Assembly (NCBI RefSeq): GCF_900205755.1
Contig: NZ_OANS01000003.1
Coordinates: 1 to 64,000 of the forward strand
Direction: 5' to 3'
Source: Polynucleobacter meluiroseus
Lineage (GTDB): Bacteria; Pseudomonadota; Gammaproteobacteria; Burkholderiales; Burkholderiaceae
Length of the DNA: 64,000 nt
Shown here: one piece after another, positions 48,561 through 60,227 of the stretch
Position numbering within the stretch: position 1 is the stretch's first letter
Layout: every line of letters starts with the position of its first letter
Position numbers and translations under genes: made by a program
The notes under the pieces: generated by a model
The model's database searches: none
What the model saw: only the letters and a program-made list of their open reading frames with translations
What the model was told of the DNA's origin: nothing

Positions 48561-49931
48561 TTATTTGCCTATGCAAAATTGACTAAAAATCTTTCCCAAT
48601 AAATCATCGGGTAGAAGTTTTCCGGTGATTTGCCCTAACTGATCCTGGGCCAAGCGAAGCTCTTCTGCAAACAGCTCTAAAGAAATATTGCCGTGACTTG
48701 CGAACGCCGCAGATTGATGAAGATGTTCGGCAGCGCGCTCTAGGCAATCAAGGTGGCGGCGGCGCGCTGAAATAACGCCTTCGTGCGCTCCACCCCAACC
48801 AACCATTTTTAGAATTCTTGCCTTGAGGTCATCGATACCCTCTCCCGTCTTTGCAGAAATATAAAGGGTTTCTGGATTTGCAGTTCCTTTGACTTCTAGG
48901 CCAAGCAAGTCTGCTTTGTTGCCAAGCTCCAAGACTGGGCATCTCGGAGGAATGGCTTGTAAGATTTGTGCTCTTAAAAAATTATCTTCCTCATCTGGCG
49001 TCCGCGCATCGCGCAAAAAGATAACCAAGTCCGCCAAGCGGATCGCATCCCAGGAACGCTCAATGCCTTTGGCCTCAACCACATCGCTTGTATCTCTTAG
49101 CCCGGCGGTATCAATAATGTTGATGGGGACGCCATCAATACTGATGCTTTCTTTAACGCGGTCCCGTGTAGTGCCGGCAATCGGGGTTACGATAGCCACC
49201 TCTTCGCCAGCAAGGCGGTTGAGGAGAGAGCTTTTACCCACATTAGGGGCGCCAGCTAGAACCAACTGAATACCCTCGCGCAAAATCTTACCTTGTTGCG
49301 CGCCTTGTCTTAAAACTGCTAACTGATCGCTGACCTTCTTGAGGCGTTCGCGTGCTTGAGCGCTTTCTAGAAACTCAATTTCTTCTTCAGGAAAATCTAG
49401 GGTGGACTCCACCAATATTCTTAGTTGGGTAATCTCTTCAATCAAGTTGTTGATGTCTGTAGAAAATACACCCTGCAAAGAGCGTGCTGCGCCACGAACA
49501 GCGGCCTCGCTTTGGGCATCTATTAAATCAGCAATTGCCTCCGCTTGGGCTAAATCAATTTTGTTGTTTAGGTATGCCCTCAGGGTAAACTCGCCCGGCT
49601 CAGCAATTACCAGTCCTGCAATTTTTCCCAGCTCAAGACAGCGCTTCATCACCAACTCAAGGAGCTGTGGCCCACCATGGCATTGCAGCTCTAAAACATC
49701 TTCGCCCGTGAAAGAGGCGGGGCCAGCAAAATAGATTGCAATCAACTGATCAATCGCTTGCCCATCCACTTCATGCAAAGTGAGGAGAGTGGCCTGCCTA
49801 GGTAAAAGATTTTTTTGAAAGAGGGCGCCAATAATGGCGTTCAAGTTGCGCCCGCTGATTCGGATGACGCCAACCCCAGCTTTGCCGGGGGCAGTAGCCA
49901 CGGCAATGATGGGCAGCTCTCTAGTCATCAT
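48561..49931 (-). CDS. mnmE: tRNA modification GTPase MnmE
   Basis: 456 residues. An N-terminal tetrahydrofolate-binding domain, a helical domain and an inserted G domain (GAPNVGKSSLLNRLAGEEVA, IVTPIAGTTRDRV, DTAGLRDT, NKAD) end in the C-terminal CxGK motif (FCIGK). With MnmG it introduces the cmnm5 group at wobble U34. It forms the conserved order rpmH-rnpA-yidD-yidC-mnmE. Confidence 0.97.
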   Translation of the reverse strand: MMTRELPIIAVATAPGKAGVGVIRISGRNLNAIIGALFQKNLLPRQATLLTLHEVDGQAIDQLIAIYFAGPASFTGEDVLELQCHGGPQLLELVMKRCLELGKIAGLVIAEPGEFTLRAYLNNKIDLAQAEAIADLIDAQSEAAVRGAARSLQGVFSTDINNLIEEITQLRILVESTLDFPEEEIEFLESAQARERLKKVSDQLAVLRQGAQQGKILREGIQLVLAGAPNVGKSSLLNRLAGEEVAIVTPIAGTTRDRVKESISIDGVPINIIDTAGLRDTSDVVEAKGIERSWDAIRLADLVIFLRDARTPDEEDNFLRAQILQAIPPRCPVLELGNKADLLGLEVKGTANPETLYISAKTGEGIDDLKARILKMVGWGGAHEGVISARRRHLDCLERAAEHLHQSAAFASHGNISLELFAEELRLAQDQLGQITGKLLPDDLLGKIFSQFCIGK

Positions 49932-49969
49932 TGCAGGGCGTTCGTATTTGTGAGTCTACTAAGCAAAAA

Positions 49970-51646
49970 CTATTTGGCTATCTTTTTTCCAAACATCTTA
50001 TTGATCTGCCATTGCTGGGCAATTGACAGCATATTGTTCACCACCCAATAAAGCACGAGACCCGCTGGGAAGAAGAAGAACATGACAGAGAAAAGAATTG
50101 GCATATACAACATCACCTTCGCCTGGATTGGGTCTGGTGGTGTTGGGTTGAGTTTAGTTTGCACAAACATCGATACGGCCATGATGACGGGCAGAATGTA
50201 ATAAGGGTCCGGTACCGATAGATCTTGAATCCAGAGAATCCAAGGTGCGCCACGCATCTCTACGGAAGATAACAGCACCCAGTACAAGGAGATGAATACC
50301 GGGATTTGAATTACTACTGGTAGACATCCGCCAAGGGGATTAATTTTTTCCTTACGATACATCTCCATCATGGCTTGATTGAGTTTTTGTGGTTCGCCTT
50401 TATATTGCTCTTTCATGGCTGTTAGGCGTGGCTGAACTTCCTTCATGCGTGCCATGGATTTATAGCTCGCTGCAGAAAGCGGGAAGAACACCAGCTTAAT
50501 AAGGATGGTTAAGAGAATAATTGACCAACCCCAATTACCAACGTAGGTATGGATATTTTCTAAAAGCCAAAAAATGGGTTTTGCCAGAATGGTGAGATAG
50601 CCATAATCTTTTAATAAGGCAAAGCCGGGCGTGATGCTTTCCAACATTCTTTCTTCTTGGGGACCGATAAATAGTCTCGCTTTTTCTTCAACAACAACTC
50701 CTTGAGAAATCACCCCCAAAGGTGTCTGCATGCCAATGCGATAAAGATTGTTATCAATTTTTCCAGCGTAAATATCGCGCGCCAATTTGTCGCTGGGTAT
50801 CCATGCGCTGGCAAAATAATGCTGCACCAATGCAATCCAAGCTGGGTCACCCGCCGGCACTTGAGTTGGAATGCTGATTTTATTTTTATCTATTTCTGTA
50901 AATTCGAGTTTATTAAATTTTTCTTTTTCGGTATACGCTGCTGGCCCAGTAAAGGTGCTTGCAGAAAAGGCGCCATTGAATGGTCCAATTTTCTTTTCTT
51001 GTGAAGCGTCACGCACAATTTCTGTATAGAGGACGAGTGGGGTGTTAACACCGCCACCTTGGGTAACTCGATGACTTACTTCAATCACATAACTACCGGG
51101 TGTTAGGGTAAATGTTTTCTCTAGCTTAACTCCGCCACGCTCACTTGCCAAAGTCACAAAAGATAGGCCCGACGCATCTTTGCCAGTCTTCACCAATTTA
51201 AAGGTGCTTGTGTGATTTGGTAAATCGGCATTGCCCATGGCAATCAAGCCTGAGCGAGCAAAGTATTTATGAAGCGGGTTGTACTGCAGGAGCTCTACCG
51301 GCTTTCCGTCTTCAGTGAGCTCTTTAAGTAATTTGGCGTCTACGACATTGGCGCCGTTGGCACTAATTTGCAGTTCCAAAACATCATTTTGTAGTTGGTA
51401 CTTTGCGGAGTCTTCGATTGAGCCAGAATTCACACTGGGCGTTTGAGCCACTAAAGGTGTACCGCTTGCCGAGCTCGCAATAGGAAGATCGGGTTTTTGA
51501 GTATTTGCTTTTTCACCGGCTATTGGGGAGCTCGCTACAGGGCCGCCAAAAAGGGCTGGTTTGCCGTCGCTTACCAACCAATTGTTGTAAAGCATGATTC
51601 CTGATATTGAAAATACTGCCCACAATATTGTTTTTTTAAAGTCCAT
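49970..51646 (-). CDS. yidC: Membrane protein insertase YidC
   Basis: 558 residues. An N-terminal membrane anchor and Pro/Ser-rich linker are followed by a large periplasmic beta domain (about 80-340). The insertase core has five helices (about 345-540: WGWSIILLTILIKLVFFPLS, GGCLPVVIQIPVFISLYWVL, YYILPVIMAVSMFVQTKL). It inserts and folds inner-membrane proteins. Confidence 0.97.
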   Translation of the reverse strand: MDFKKTILWAVFSISGIMLYNNWLVSDGKPALFGGPVASSPIAGEKANTQKPDLPIASSASGTPLVAQTPSVNSGSIEDSAKYQLQNDVLELQISANGANVVDAKLLKELTEDGKPVELLQYNPLHKYFARSGLIAMGNADLPNHTSTFKLVKTGKDASGLSFVTLASERGGVKLEKTFTLTPGSYVIEVSHRVTQGGGVNTPLVLYTEIVRDASQEKKIGPFNGAFSASTFTGPAAYTEKEKFNKLEFTEIDKNKISIPTQVPAGDPAWIALVQHYFASAWIPSDKLARDIYAGKIDNNLYRIGMQTPLGVISQGVVVEEKARLFIGPQEERMLESITPGFALLKDYGYLTILAKPIFWLLENIHTYVGNWGWSIILLTILIKLVFFPLSAASYKSMARMKEVQPRLTAMKEQYKGEPQKLNQAMMEMYRKEKINPLGGCLPVVIQIPVFISLYWVLLSSVEMRGAPWILWIQDLSVPDPYYILPVIMAVSMFVQTKLNPTPPDPIQAKVMLYMPILFSVMFFFFPAGLVLYWVVNNMLSIAQQWQINKMFGKKIAK

Positions 51647-51656
51647 TTGTATTCTC

Positions 51657-51893
51657 TTAATGTTCAGGGGTTTGTTTTACAGCAGGGTCATGACCACCGT
51701 GTGACCATGGGTTGCAACGCAATATGCGCCACACCGTAAGCACCAAGCCTTTTGAAAAGCCGTAATGCTTAAAGCAATCACAAGCGTATTCAGAGCAGGT
51801 GGGTAAATATTTGCATTGCATGCCCACGTATGGGCTAAGAAATATTTGGTAGGCTCGTATCGAACCAATTGCGGCTTGGTTAAGGATGCGCAT
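51657..51893 (-). CDS. yidD: Membrane insertion efficiency factor YidD
   Basis: 78 residues. The family core LSPYVGMQCKYLPTCSEYAC and WRILRCNPWSHGGHDPA is complete, including the three conserved Cys. It starts 1 bp after rnpA and lies 10 bp before yidC. Confidence 0.95.
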   Translation of the reverse strand: MRILNQAAIGSIRAYQIFLSPYVGMQCKYLPTCSEYACDCFKHYGFSKGLVLTVWRILRCNPWSHGGHDPAVKQTPEH

Positions 51894-52211
51894 TTACACC
51901 AGCCCCGCAAATTCACGACGCAAAAGATGTTGTTCTTTTTTTCTGAGTCTTCCGCGCGTTTCTCGGCCGATGGGCTTTTTAAGCTTGACAACTACATCTT
52001 GATTAAGCTCGGCTGCTTGTGCGGTCCAGACCAATGCTCGAATCATGCGCTTTAATTTGTTTCGATCGACCGCGCGCTTAGCCAATTTCTTAGCCACGGC
52101 GATGCCCAAGTCAGGCTTGGCACTAGGATGTGGGGATGCCAAATACATACCCCAATACTGACTTGTCTTGGGGCGCGTTTTTAGTAAATCCGCAATCCTT
52201 GCGCCGTTCAA
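51894..52211 (-). CDS. rnpA: Ribonuclease P protein component
   Basis: 105 residues with a TTG start 7 bp after rpmH. The conserved RNR-like motif is present as AKKLAKRAVDRNKLKRMIRAL, followed by DVVVKLKKPIGR. It binds the RNase P RNA and aids tRNA 5' maturation. Confidence 0.93.
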   Translation of the reverse strand: MNGARIADLLKTRPKTSQYWGMYLASPHPSAKPDLGIAVAKKLAKRAVDRNKLKRMIRALVWTAQAAELNQDVVVKLKKPIGRETRGRLRKKEQHLLRREFAGLV

Positions 52212-52218
52212 TGCTTTT

Positions 52219-52353
52219 TTAAACTGCTAGACGTTTACGGCCTTTGGCACGACGAGCATTTAACACTGCGCGCCCACTCTTGGTTTTCATACGAATACGA
52301 AATCCATGGGTGCGTTTGCGGCGGGTTACTGAGGGTTGGTATGTTCTTTTCAT
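52219..52353 (-). CDS. rpmH: Ribosomal protein L34
   Basis: 44 residues starting [20 protein letters not shown] and ending KGRKRLAV, with the full L34 signature. ATG at 52353, stop at 52219. It is the first gene of the leftward rpmH-rnpA-yidD-yidC-mnmE cluster. Its promoter must lie in the 196-bp gap shared with dnaA. Confidence 0.97.
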
Positions 52354-52549
52354 GATTCATCCTGCAAAACCCAGTATTTTCCTTGTTGCAAGGCAAAAGG
52401 TCAACCTCTTAAAAGAAATATATAGGTGTTTTTCACTATTTTGTAGGTTGTTGTGCTTTAAACCATTGATTCATATTGTGTATTTATCTTTGTACACAAG
52501 TTATCCACAGGTTTTCCACGATTTTCCGTCTTGTGGATAACTTTCAGCC
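52354..52549. promoter_or_regulatory. rpmH-dnaA divergent region with DnaA boxes
   Basis: Consensus DnaA boxes TTATCCACA at 52501-52509 and, on the other strand, TGTGGATAA at 52532-52540. They lie 10-50 bp before the dnaA start and are suited to autoregulation. The region is AT-rich toward rpmH. Confidence 0.8.
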
Positions 52550-54013
52550 ATGGCTACACTGGATCCTCCAAAAAATATGCATAAATTACAAAACCCCCTC
52601 GTTTTAAGCTCTACCAATCCTTCCGGGTTTTGGGAAAGTGCGCTCAACTCACTGTCTCGTGAGCTCTCCCCCCAACAATTTAAGACCTGGATATCACCAT
52701 TGACCTTGGTGGCGCACGATGAAGGTGATCACTCACTTACGATAGGTGCGCCGAACAGATTCAAGCTCGACTGGACAAAGAAGACTTTTGCCGATCGCCT
52801 TCAGGAGTTAGCGTCCCAGCACTTCAACCGCCCTATGACCATTCACTTTGTGTTGGCTGTTGAGGGTGGTGGCGTCGAAAACCCAAACCCAACCGTCATG
52901 GTGAAGCAGGCGCCAGCACCACTTGATCATGCTGGGGGACCGAAAACTGAAGAGCGGGTTTTAGTTGAGGAGCAGTCCTTTGAAATCGAGGATCACTCTA
53001 AACTCAACCCCAACCTCACTTTCGAGACTTTTGTAACCGGCAAGGCAAATCAACTCGCTCGCGCTGCATCTATTCAGGTGGCGCACAACCCTGGCACTTC
53101 ATATAACCCAATGTTTCTATATGGTGGGGTTGGGTTGGGTAAAACCCATTTGATTCATGCCATAGGTAATCATTTATTAAAAGAACGTCCAGGCGCCCGA
53201 ATTCGTTATATCCACGCCGAGCAATACGTCTCCGATGTTGTGCGGGCGTACCAGCAGAAGGCGTTTGATCGCTTTAAGCGCTATTACCACTCATTAGATT
53301 TATTGCTGATTGACGATATTCAGTTTTTTAGCGGCAAGTCTCGCACTCAAGAAGAATTTTTTTACGCTTTTGAGGCGCTTTTAAGCAACAAAGCTCAGGT
53401 CATTATTACGAGCGACACCTACCCCAAGGAGATGGCGGGGATAGATGATCGTTTAATTTCACGCTTCGATTCAGGTTTAACTGTCGCAATTGAGCCCCCC
53501 GAACTGGAGATGCGCGTTGCGATTTTGATGAAAAAAGCCTTAAGCGAGGGCATCCCCATGAGTGAGGATGTGGCTTTCTTTGTAGCCAAGCACTTACGGT
53601 CAAACGTTCGTGAGCTCGAGGGTGCCCTGCGGAAGATATTGGCCTATGTGCGCTTCCATGACCGCGAGGTGACTATTGAGGTGGCGCGAGTTGCCCTTAA
53701 AGACCTGTTATCCATTCAGAATAGACAAATCTCTGTGGAGAACATTCAAAAGGCGGTTGCTGATTTTTATAGCATTAAGGTTGCCGACATGTACTCCAAA
53801 AGAAGGCCCGCCAACATTGCTAGGCCTCGTCAGATTGCGATGTTTATGGCAAAAGAGCTTACCCAAAAAAGCCTTCCAGAGATTGGTGAGCTTTTTGGTG
53901 GCAGGGACCATACGACGGTACTACATGCGGTTCGTAAGATTGGGGAAGAAAGGGCTCTTGATGGGCAACTTAACCATGAAATCCATGTTATTGAACAAAC
54001 TTTAAAGGCTTAG
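52550..54013 (+). CDS. dnaA: Chromosomal replication initiator DnaA
   Basis: 487 residues. Domain I (about 27-105, [20 protein letters not shown]) is followed by a Pro-rich linker, an AAA+ domain (Walker [18 protein letters not shown], Walker [10 protein letters not shown], sensor II REL) and domain IV with the DnaA signature ([19 protein letters not shown]). It opens the flanking oriC in the ATP form. Confidence 0.97.
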   Translation: MATLDPPKNMHKLQNPLVLSSTNPSGFWESALNSLSRELSPQQFKTWISPLTLVAHDEGDHSLTIGAPNRFKLDWTKKTFADRLQELASQHFNRPMTIHFVLAVEGGGVENPNPTVMVKQAPAPLDHAGGPKTEERVLVEEQSFEIEDHSKLNPNLTFETFVTGKANQLARAASIQVAHNPGTSYNPMFLYGGVGLGKTHLIHAIGNHLLKERPGARIRYIHAEQYVSDVVRAYQQKAFDRFKRYYHSLDLLLIDDIQFFSGKSRTQEEFFYAFEALLSNKAQVIITSDTYPKEMAGIDDRLISRFDSGLTVAIEPPELEMRVAILMKKALSEGIPMSEDVAFFVAKHLRSNVRELEGALRKILAYVRFHDREVTIEVARVALKDLLSIQNRQISVENIQKAVADFYSIKVADMYSKRRPANIARPRQIAMFMAKELTQKSLPEIGELFGGRDHTTVLHAVRKIGEERALDGQLNHEIHVIEQTLKA

Positions 54014-54275
54014 TTTGGCCTGTGGATAAGCTTGTGGATAGTAGAAGGGATAACTTTGGGGAATGTATGTGGATAAATTGTGGAAAGCTCACGCTTCATG
54101 CAAAAATAGCGTATTGAGATAAAGTTATGCAGAATTTATGCAGCGCTTATACAAAAGTTTTCCACAGGTTTTTTTGCTTGCAACACACTGTTATAGATAG
54201 ATTTTTTGACTTATCCACTAAAAAACGAAGCCTTATTACTACTACTAATAAGATATATACAAGGATTTAAAAGCA
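54014..54275. other. Chromosomal replication origin oriC (dnaA-dnaN gap)
   Basis: This contains DnaA boxes TGTGGATAA at 54021-54029 and 54068-54076, near-matches TGTGGATAG at 54033-54041, TTTTCCACA at 54158-54166 and TTATCCACT at 54211-54219. An AT-rich stretch (54167-54270) could be the unwinding element. The location between dnaA and dnaN is standard for Burkholderiales. Confidence 0.88.
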
Positions 54276-55391
54276 ATGCAACTAGTAAACACTTCGCGTG
54301 ATAATTTATTAAAACCACTTCAGGTTGTTAGTGGCATTGTTGAACGTCGTCACACCTTGCCAATTTTGGCGAACTTGTTGTTAAAAAAGCAAGGGGAAAA
54401 GATTTCCTTTGTTTCAACAGATATCGAAATTCAAATTACTACCAATGCCAATTTTGGGGTTGGGAGTGAAGATGTCACCACCACGGTTGCCGCCAGAAAA
54501 TTATTAGATATTTTGCGCGCTCTCCCAGAGGGGCCTGTGTCACTAAACTTAAAAGACAATCGCTTGGTGGTTCAGAGTGGCAAGAGCCGTTTTTCTTTAC
54601 AGACATTGTCCGCAGCAGAATTTCCCACCATGCAAAGTGTGAGTAAGGTTTCATCAACTTGGACGATGACACAGAAAAGCTTTCGGCAGCTTATTAATCA
54701 AGTTCACTTTGCCATGGCGCAGCAAGATATTCGCTACTACCTAAACGGCATGCTTTTAGTGGTGGATGGCAAGCAAGTTATTGCAGTTGCTACTGATGGT
54801 CACCGATTAGCTTACTCACAGGTTGAGCTAGCAGAGGCGCCCACCGGCTCTGGCGAGCGTCAAGAAATAATTATTCCCCGCAAAACCATTTTGGAGTGCC
54901 AGCACCTACTCGAGGATTCCGATGAGACATTGGAAATTAGCTTAAGCGCAAATCAAGCTAAGTTTCAGTTTGGGGATATTGAGTTAATTTCCAAACTTGT
55001 TGAAGGTAAATTCCCGGATTTTCAAAGAGTCATTCCTAAGGGACATAAAAACTCTTTAGTTGTAGGGCGTGATGTTTTGCAAGCCGCCTTACAGCGCGCA
55101 GCAATCTTAACAACTGATAAGTTTAAAGGGGTGCGCTTTTCTCTTTCACCTGATCGTATTACGGTTCAATCAACCAATGCCGAGCAAGAAGAAGCGCAAG
55201 AAGAAATTGAAACAGAATATGGTGGCGACGAAGTGGAGATCGGTTTCAATGTGAGTTATTTGCTAGATGTTCTTTCTAATTTAAAGAATGAAAAAATTCA
55301 AATTAGTTTAGGGGATGCCAACAGCAGCGCAGTTGTCACCCTTCCGGGGTCCGAGAACTTCAAGTATGTTGTGATGCCCATGCGTATTTAA
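54276..55391 (+). CDS. dnaN: DNA polymerase III beta subunit (sliding clamp)
   Basis: 371 residues with three consecutive clamp domains. Recognisable parts are RRHTLPILANLLLKKQGEKI near the start, ATDGHRLAYSQVEL in domain 2 and the end YVVMPMRI. The dimeric ring holds Pol III on DNA. It could also serve the AAA+ clamp-loader-like proteins of elements A and B. Confidence 0.97.
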   Translation: MQLVNTSRDNLLKPLQVVSGIVERRHTLPILANLLLKKQGEKISFVSTDIEIQITTNANFGVGSEDVTTTVAARKLLDILRALPEGPVSLNLKDNRLVVQSGKSRFSLQTLSAAEFPTMQSVSKVSSTWTMTQKSFRQLINQVHFAMAQQDIRYYLNGMLLVVDGKQVIAVATDGHRLAYSQVELAEAPTGSGERQEIIIPRKTILECQHLLEDSDETLEISLSANQAKFQFGDIELISKLVEGKFPDFQRVIPKGHKNSLVVGRDVLQAALQRAAILTTDKFKGVRFSLSPDRITVQSTNAEQEEAQEEIETEYGGDEVEIGFNVSYLLDVLSNLKNEKIQISLGDANSSAVVTLPGSENFKYVVMPMRI

Positions 55392-55396
55392 TTTAG

Positions 55397-57901
<2,505 letters not shown>

Positions 57902-57905
57902 GATT

Positions 57906-58400
57906 ATGGGAAAGAAAAAACCTTCACCCCCCAAGGTCGATCGGTCAAGCATTGTTGTCAAAACCTCTCCCATTCATGGCAAGGGTGTTTTTGTTGTTAA
58001 GCCTATTAAAAAAGGCGCACCAATTATTGAGTACAAGGGCGAGATTATTGGTTGGAAATTGGCTGAGAAGCGCCACCCTCACGATAAAAGTGATCCCAAT
58101 CACACTTTTTACTTTTCTCTAGAGGATGGTCGTTGTATTGATGCTAAGTTTGGTGGCAATGCGGCCCGCTGGATAAACCATTCTTGTAAGCCAAGTTGCG
58201 AGACTAGGGAAGAAAATTTTGGTGGTGAGCCGCAAGTATTTATCTTCGCCAAGCGCAACCTAGAGGTTGGCGAAGAACTTTTTTATGACTATTCCTTGGG
58301 TATTGATGGCCGCATTACCAAGAAAATGAAAAAGGATTACGAGTGTCGTTGTGGCGCCAAGAAGTGCCGCGGCACCATGCTAGCCGTTAAAGAAAAATAA
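57906..58400 (+). CDS. SET-domain protein with post-SET Cys cluster
   Basis: 164 residues. SET motifs: GKGVFVVKPIKKGAPIIEYK, RWINHSCKPSC (the NHSC substrate/SAM motif), and ELFYDYS. The post-SET segment YECRCGAKKCRGTM provides a CxCxxxxC zinc cluster. Enzymes of this kind methylate lysines on proteins; the bacterial targets are unknown. Lies 4 bp after gyrB. A protein lysine methyltransferase acting on a cellular protein is the likely role. Confidence 0.88.
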   Translation: MGKKKPSPPKVDRSSIVVKTSPIHGKGVFVVKPIKKGAPIIEYKGEIIGWKLAEKRHPHDKSDPNHTFYFSLEDGRCIDAKFGGNAARWINHSCKPSCETREENFGGEPQVFIFAKRNLEVGEELFYDYSLGIDGRITKKMKKDYECRCGAKKCRGTMLAVKEK

Positions 58401-58415
58401 ACCAGGCCCATAAGC

Positions 58416-58640
58416 ATGCTTTTTTTATCAATTCAAGAACTTGAGGCGGCCATCAATTATTGGCGTAGCCAGTCACCAGCCTATGGTGAAGAGCTTCGTC
58501 TTTGTCCAGAGGCCGCCAGTTTAGCTAAGCCTTATGCGCTGATGATTGTGCAGGGCTCTCAAAGAGTCCCGATGGATGTGCTTGATGAGACTGCAAAGCA
58601 GGCAATTCAAAGCTTTCTTATCAACAAAGCAAAACCCTAA
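58416..58640 (+). CDS. DUF3717 family protein
   Basis: 74 residues: LSIQELEAAINYWRSQSPAY then LCPEAASLAKPYALMIVQGS and a helical end. This matches DUF3717, a small family of Burkholderiales without known function. Ends inside a terminator hairpin. Confidence 0.8.
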   Translation: MLFLSIQELEAAINYWRSQSPAYGEELRLCPEAASLAKPYALMIVQGSQRVPMDVLDETAKQAIQSFLINKAKP

Positions 58641-58665
58641 ATTGACTTTACCTATTTAGGGTTTT
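58631..58665 (+). terminator. Intrinsic terminator behind the gyrB-SET-DUF3717 genes
   Basis: AAAACCCTAAAT pairs with ATTTAGGGTTTT (11-nt loop), with T4 at the 3' side. It overlaps the stop codon of the DUF3717 gene. Confidence 0.7.
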
Positions 58666-58737
58666 CGCTATATTGCGCTCTTAAAATTTAAGCTATCCTT
58701 TATCTCTTGCTTTGTTGGGTAGTTATGGGACGCTAAA

Positions 58738-59499
58738 TTGCAAGAAACAATACTAAAGACGATTGGACTAGGAAAAACCTTCAAAGGTTTTTCTGCTGTG
58801 ACAGATGTCAACCTAGAGGTTGCTCGCGGCTCAATTCATACTCTTATAGGCCCCAATGGCGCCGGCAAAACAACCTGCTTTAACTTATTAACTAAATTTT
58901 TGGAACCCTCCAGCGGGCAAATTTTATTTAATGGCATTGATATCACTCGCGAGGCGCCTGCGGAGATTGCGCGACGTGGCGTTATTAGATCTTTTCAAAT
59001 ATCAGCGATATTTCCCAACCTAACCGTATTGGAAAATGTGCGCATTGCATTGCAGCGCAACTTGGGTACAGAGCTTCATTTTTGGAAATCAGGGCGTTCG
59101 CTCGAAAGATTAAACTCGCGTGCGATGGGGTTTTTAGAAGAGGTCGGCCTAGCCGATTTTGCTAACGAAGACGCGGTGAGTTTAGCTTATGGGCGAAAAA
59201 GAGCGCTAGAGATTGCCACAACTTTGGCAATGGAGCCAGAGCTTATGTTGTTAGATGAGCCTACCCAGGGTATGGGGCACGAAGATGTTGAGCGTGTCAC
59301 TGAGTTGATAAAGCGCGTTGCAAAAGGCCGCACCATCTTAATGGTTGAGCACAACATGAAGGTGGTTGCTTCTATTGCGGACACAATTACCGTTTTACAA
59401 AGGGGCGAGGTCTTGGCTGAAGGTAGTTACGGCGAAGTATCTAGGAATCCCTTGGTAATGGAGGCTTATATGGGTAGCCATAGAGGTGAAGCGCTGTGA
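58738..59499 (+). CDS. livG: ABC transporter ATP-binding protein, LivG type
   Basis: 253 residues with a TTG start. Walker A LIGPNGAGKTTCFNLL, signature VSLAYGRKRALEIATTLAME (weaker than the usual LSYGQQR), and Walker B LMLLDEPTQGM. It overlaps livF by 4 nt. With LivF it powers a branched-chain amino-acid-type importer; the actual substrate is not fixed by the sequence. Confidence 0.9.
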   Translation: MQETILKTIGLGKTFKGFSAVTDVNLEVARGSIHTLIGPNGAGKTTCFNLLTKFLEPSSGQILFNGIDITREAPAEIARRGVIRSFQISAIFPNLTVLENVRIALQRNLGTELHFWKSGRSLERLNSRAMGFLEEVGLADFANEDAVSLAYGRKRALEIATTLAMEPELMLLDEPTQGMGHEDVERVTELIKRVAKGRTILMVEHNMKVVASIADTITVLQRGEVLAEGSYGEVSRNPLVMEAYMGSHRGEAL

Positions 59500-60200
59500 G
59501 CACACTGGCATTGGGGGTTGACAATCTTCAATCTTGGTATGGAGAGTCGCACATTCTTCATGGGGTTAATTTCTCTGTAAGCGATGGTGAAGTGGTCACC
59601 TTGCTGGGAAGAAATGGTGCCGGCAGAAGCACTATCCTTAAAACAATTCTTGGCCTTACCAGCAAACGAACCGGCTCTATTTTGGTATACGGCAAAGAAA
59701 CGATTGGTATGCCCACCTATCAAATTGCCCATCTTGGAATTGGTTATTGTCCAGAGGAAAGGGGTATTTTCGCCAGCTTGAGTACGGAAGAAAATTTATT
59801 GCTTCCACCCCAAATAGCGAAAGGCGGAATGAGCCTTGATGAAATTTACGAAATGTTCCCCAATTTATATGAGCGCCGAAGTAGTCCGGGCACCCGTTTG
59901 TCAGGCGGGGAGCAACAAATGTTAGCCATGGCAAGAATTTTAAGGACTGGAGCCAGATTACTATTGCTCGATGAGATTACTGAGGGTCTTGCCCCAGTGA
60001 TTGTTGAAAAATTGGGTGAAGTGGTTTCCAAACTCAGAGTGCGGGGATACACCATTGTCTTGGTTGAGCAAAACTTTAAATTTGCCGCCCAACTTGCGGA
60101 TAGGCATTACGTTGTGGAGGGTGGTTTGATTGTTGAGGTGGTGGAAAGGGTTGAGTTAGGGGCCAAAGCAGATGTGTTGAATGGGTACTTGGGTGTGTAA
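59496..60200 (+). CDS. livF: ABC transporter ATP-binding protein, LivF type
   Basis: 234 residues with a GTG start. Walker A reads LLGRNGAGRSTILKTI, with Arg (AGA) where a Lys normally binds the ATP phosphates. Signature RLSGGEQQMLAMARILRTG, Walker B LLLLDEITEGLAP. The rest is intact. The Arg is shared by some relatives that I recall in other proteobacteria, so it is likely a subfamily trait, although it should lower or alter ATP binding. Confidence 0.9.
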   Translation: MSTLALGVDNLQSWYGESHILHGVNFSVSDGEVVTLLGRNGAGRSTILKTILGLTSKRTGSILVYGKETIGMPTYQIAHLGIGYCPEERGIFASLSTEENLLLPPQIAKGGMSLDEIYEMFPNLYERRSSPGTRLSGGEQQMLAMARILRTGARLLLLDEITEGLAPVIVEKLGEVVSKLRVRGYTIVLVEQNFKFAAQLADRHYVVEGGLIVEVVERVELGAKADVLNGYLGV

Positions 60201-60227
60201 CGGAAACTTTACTTTTAGGGAAAAATA

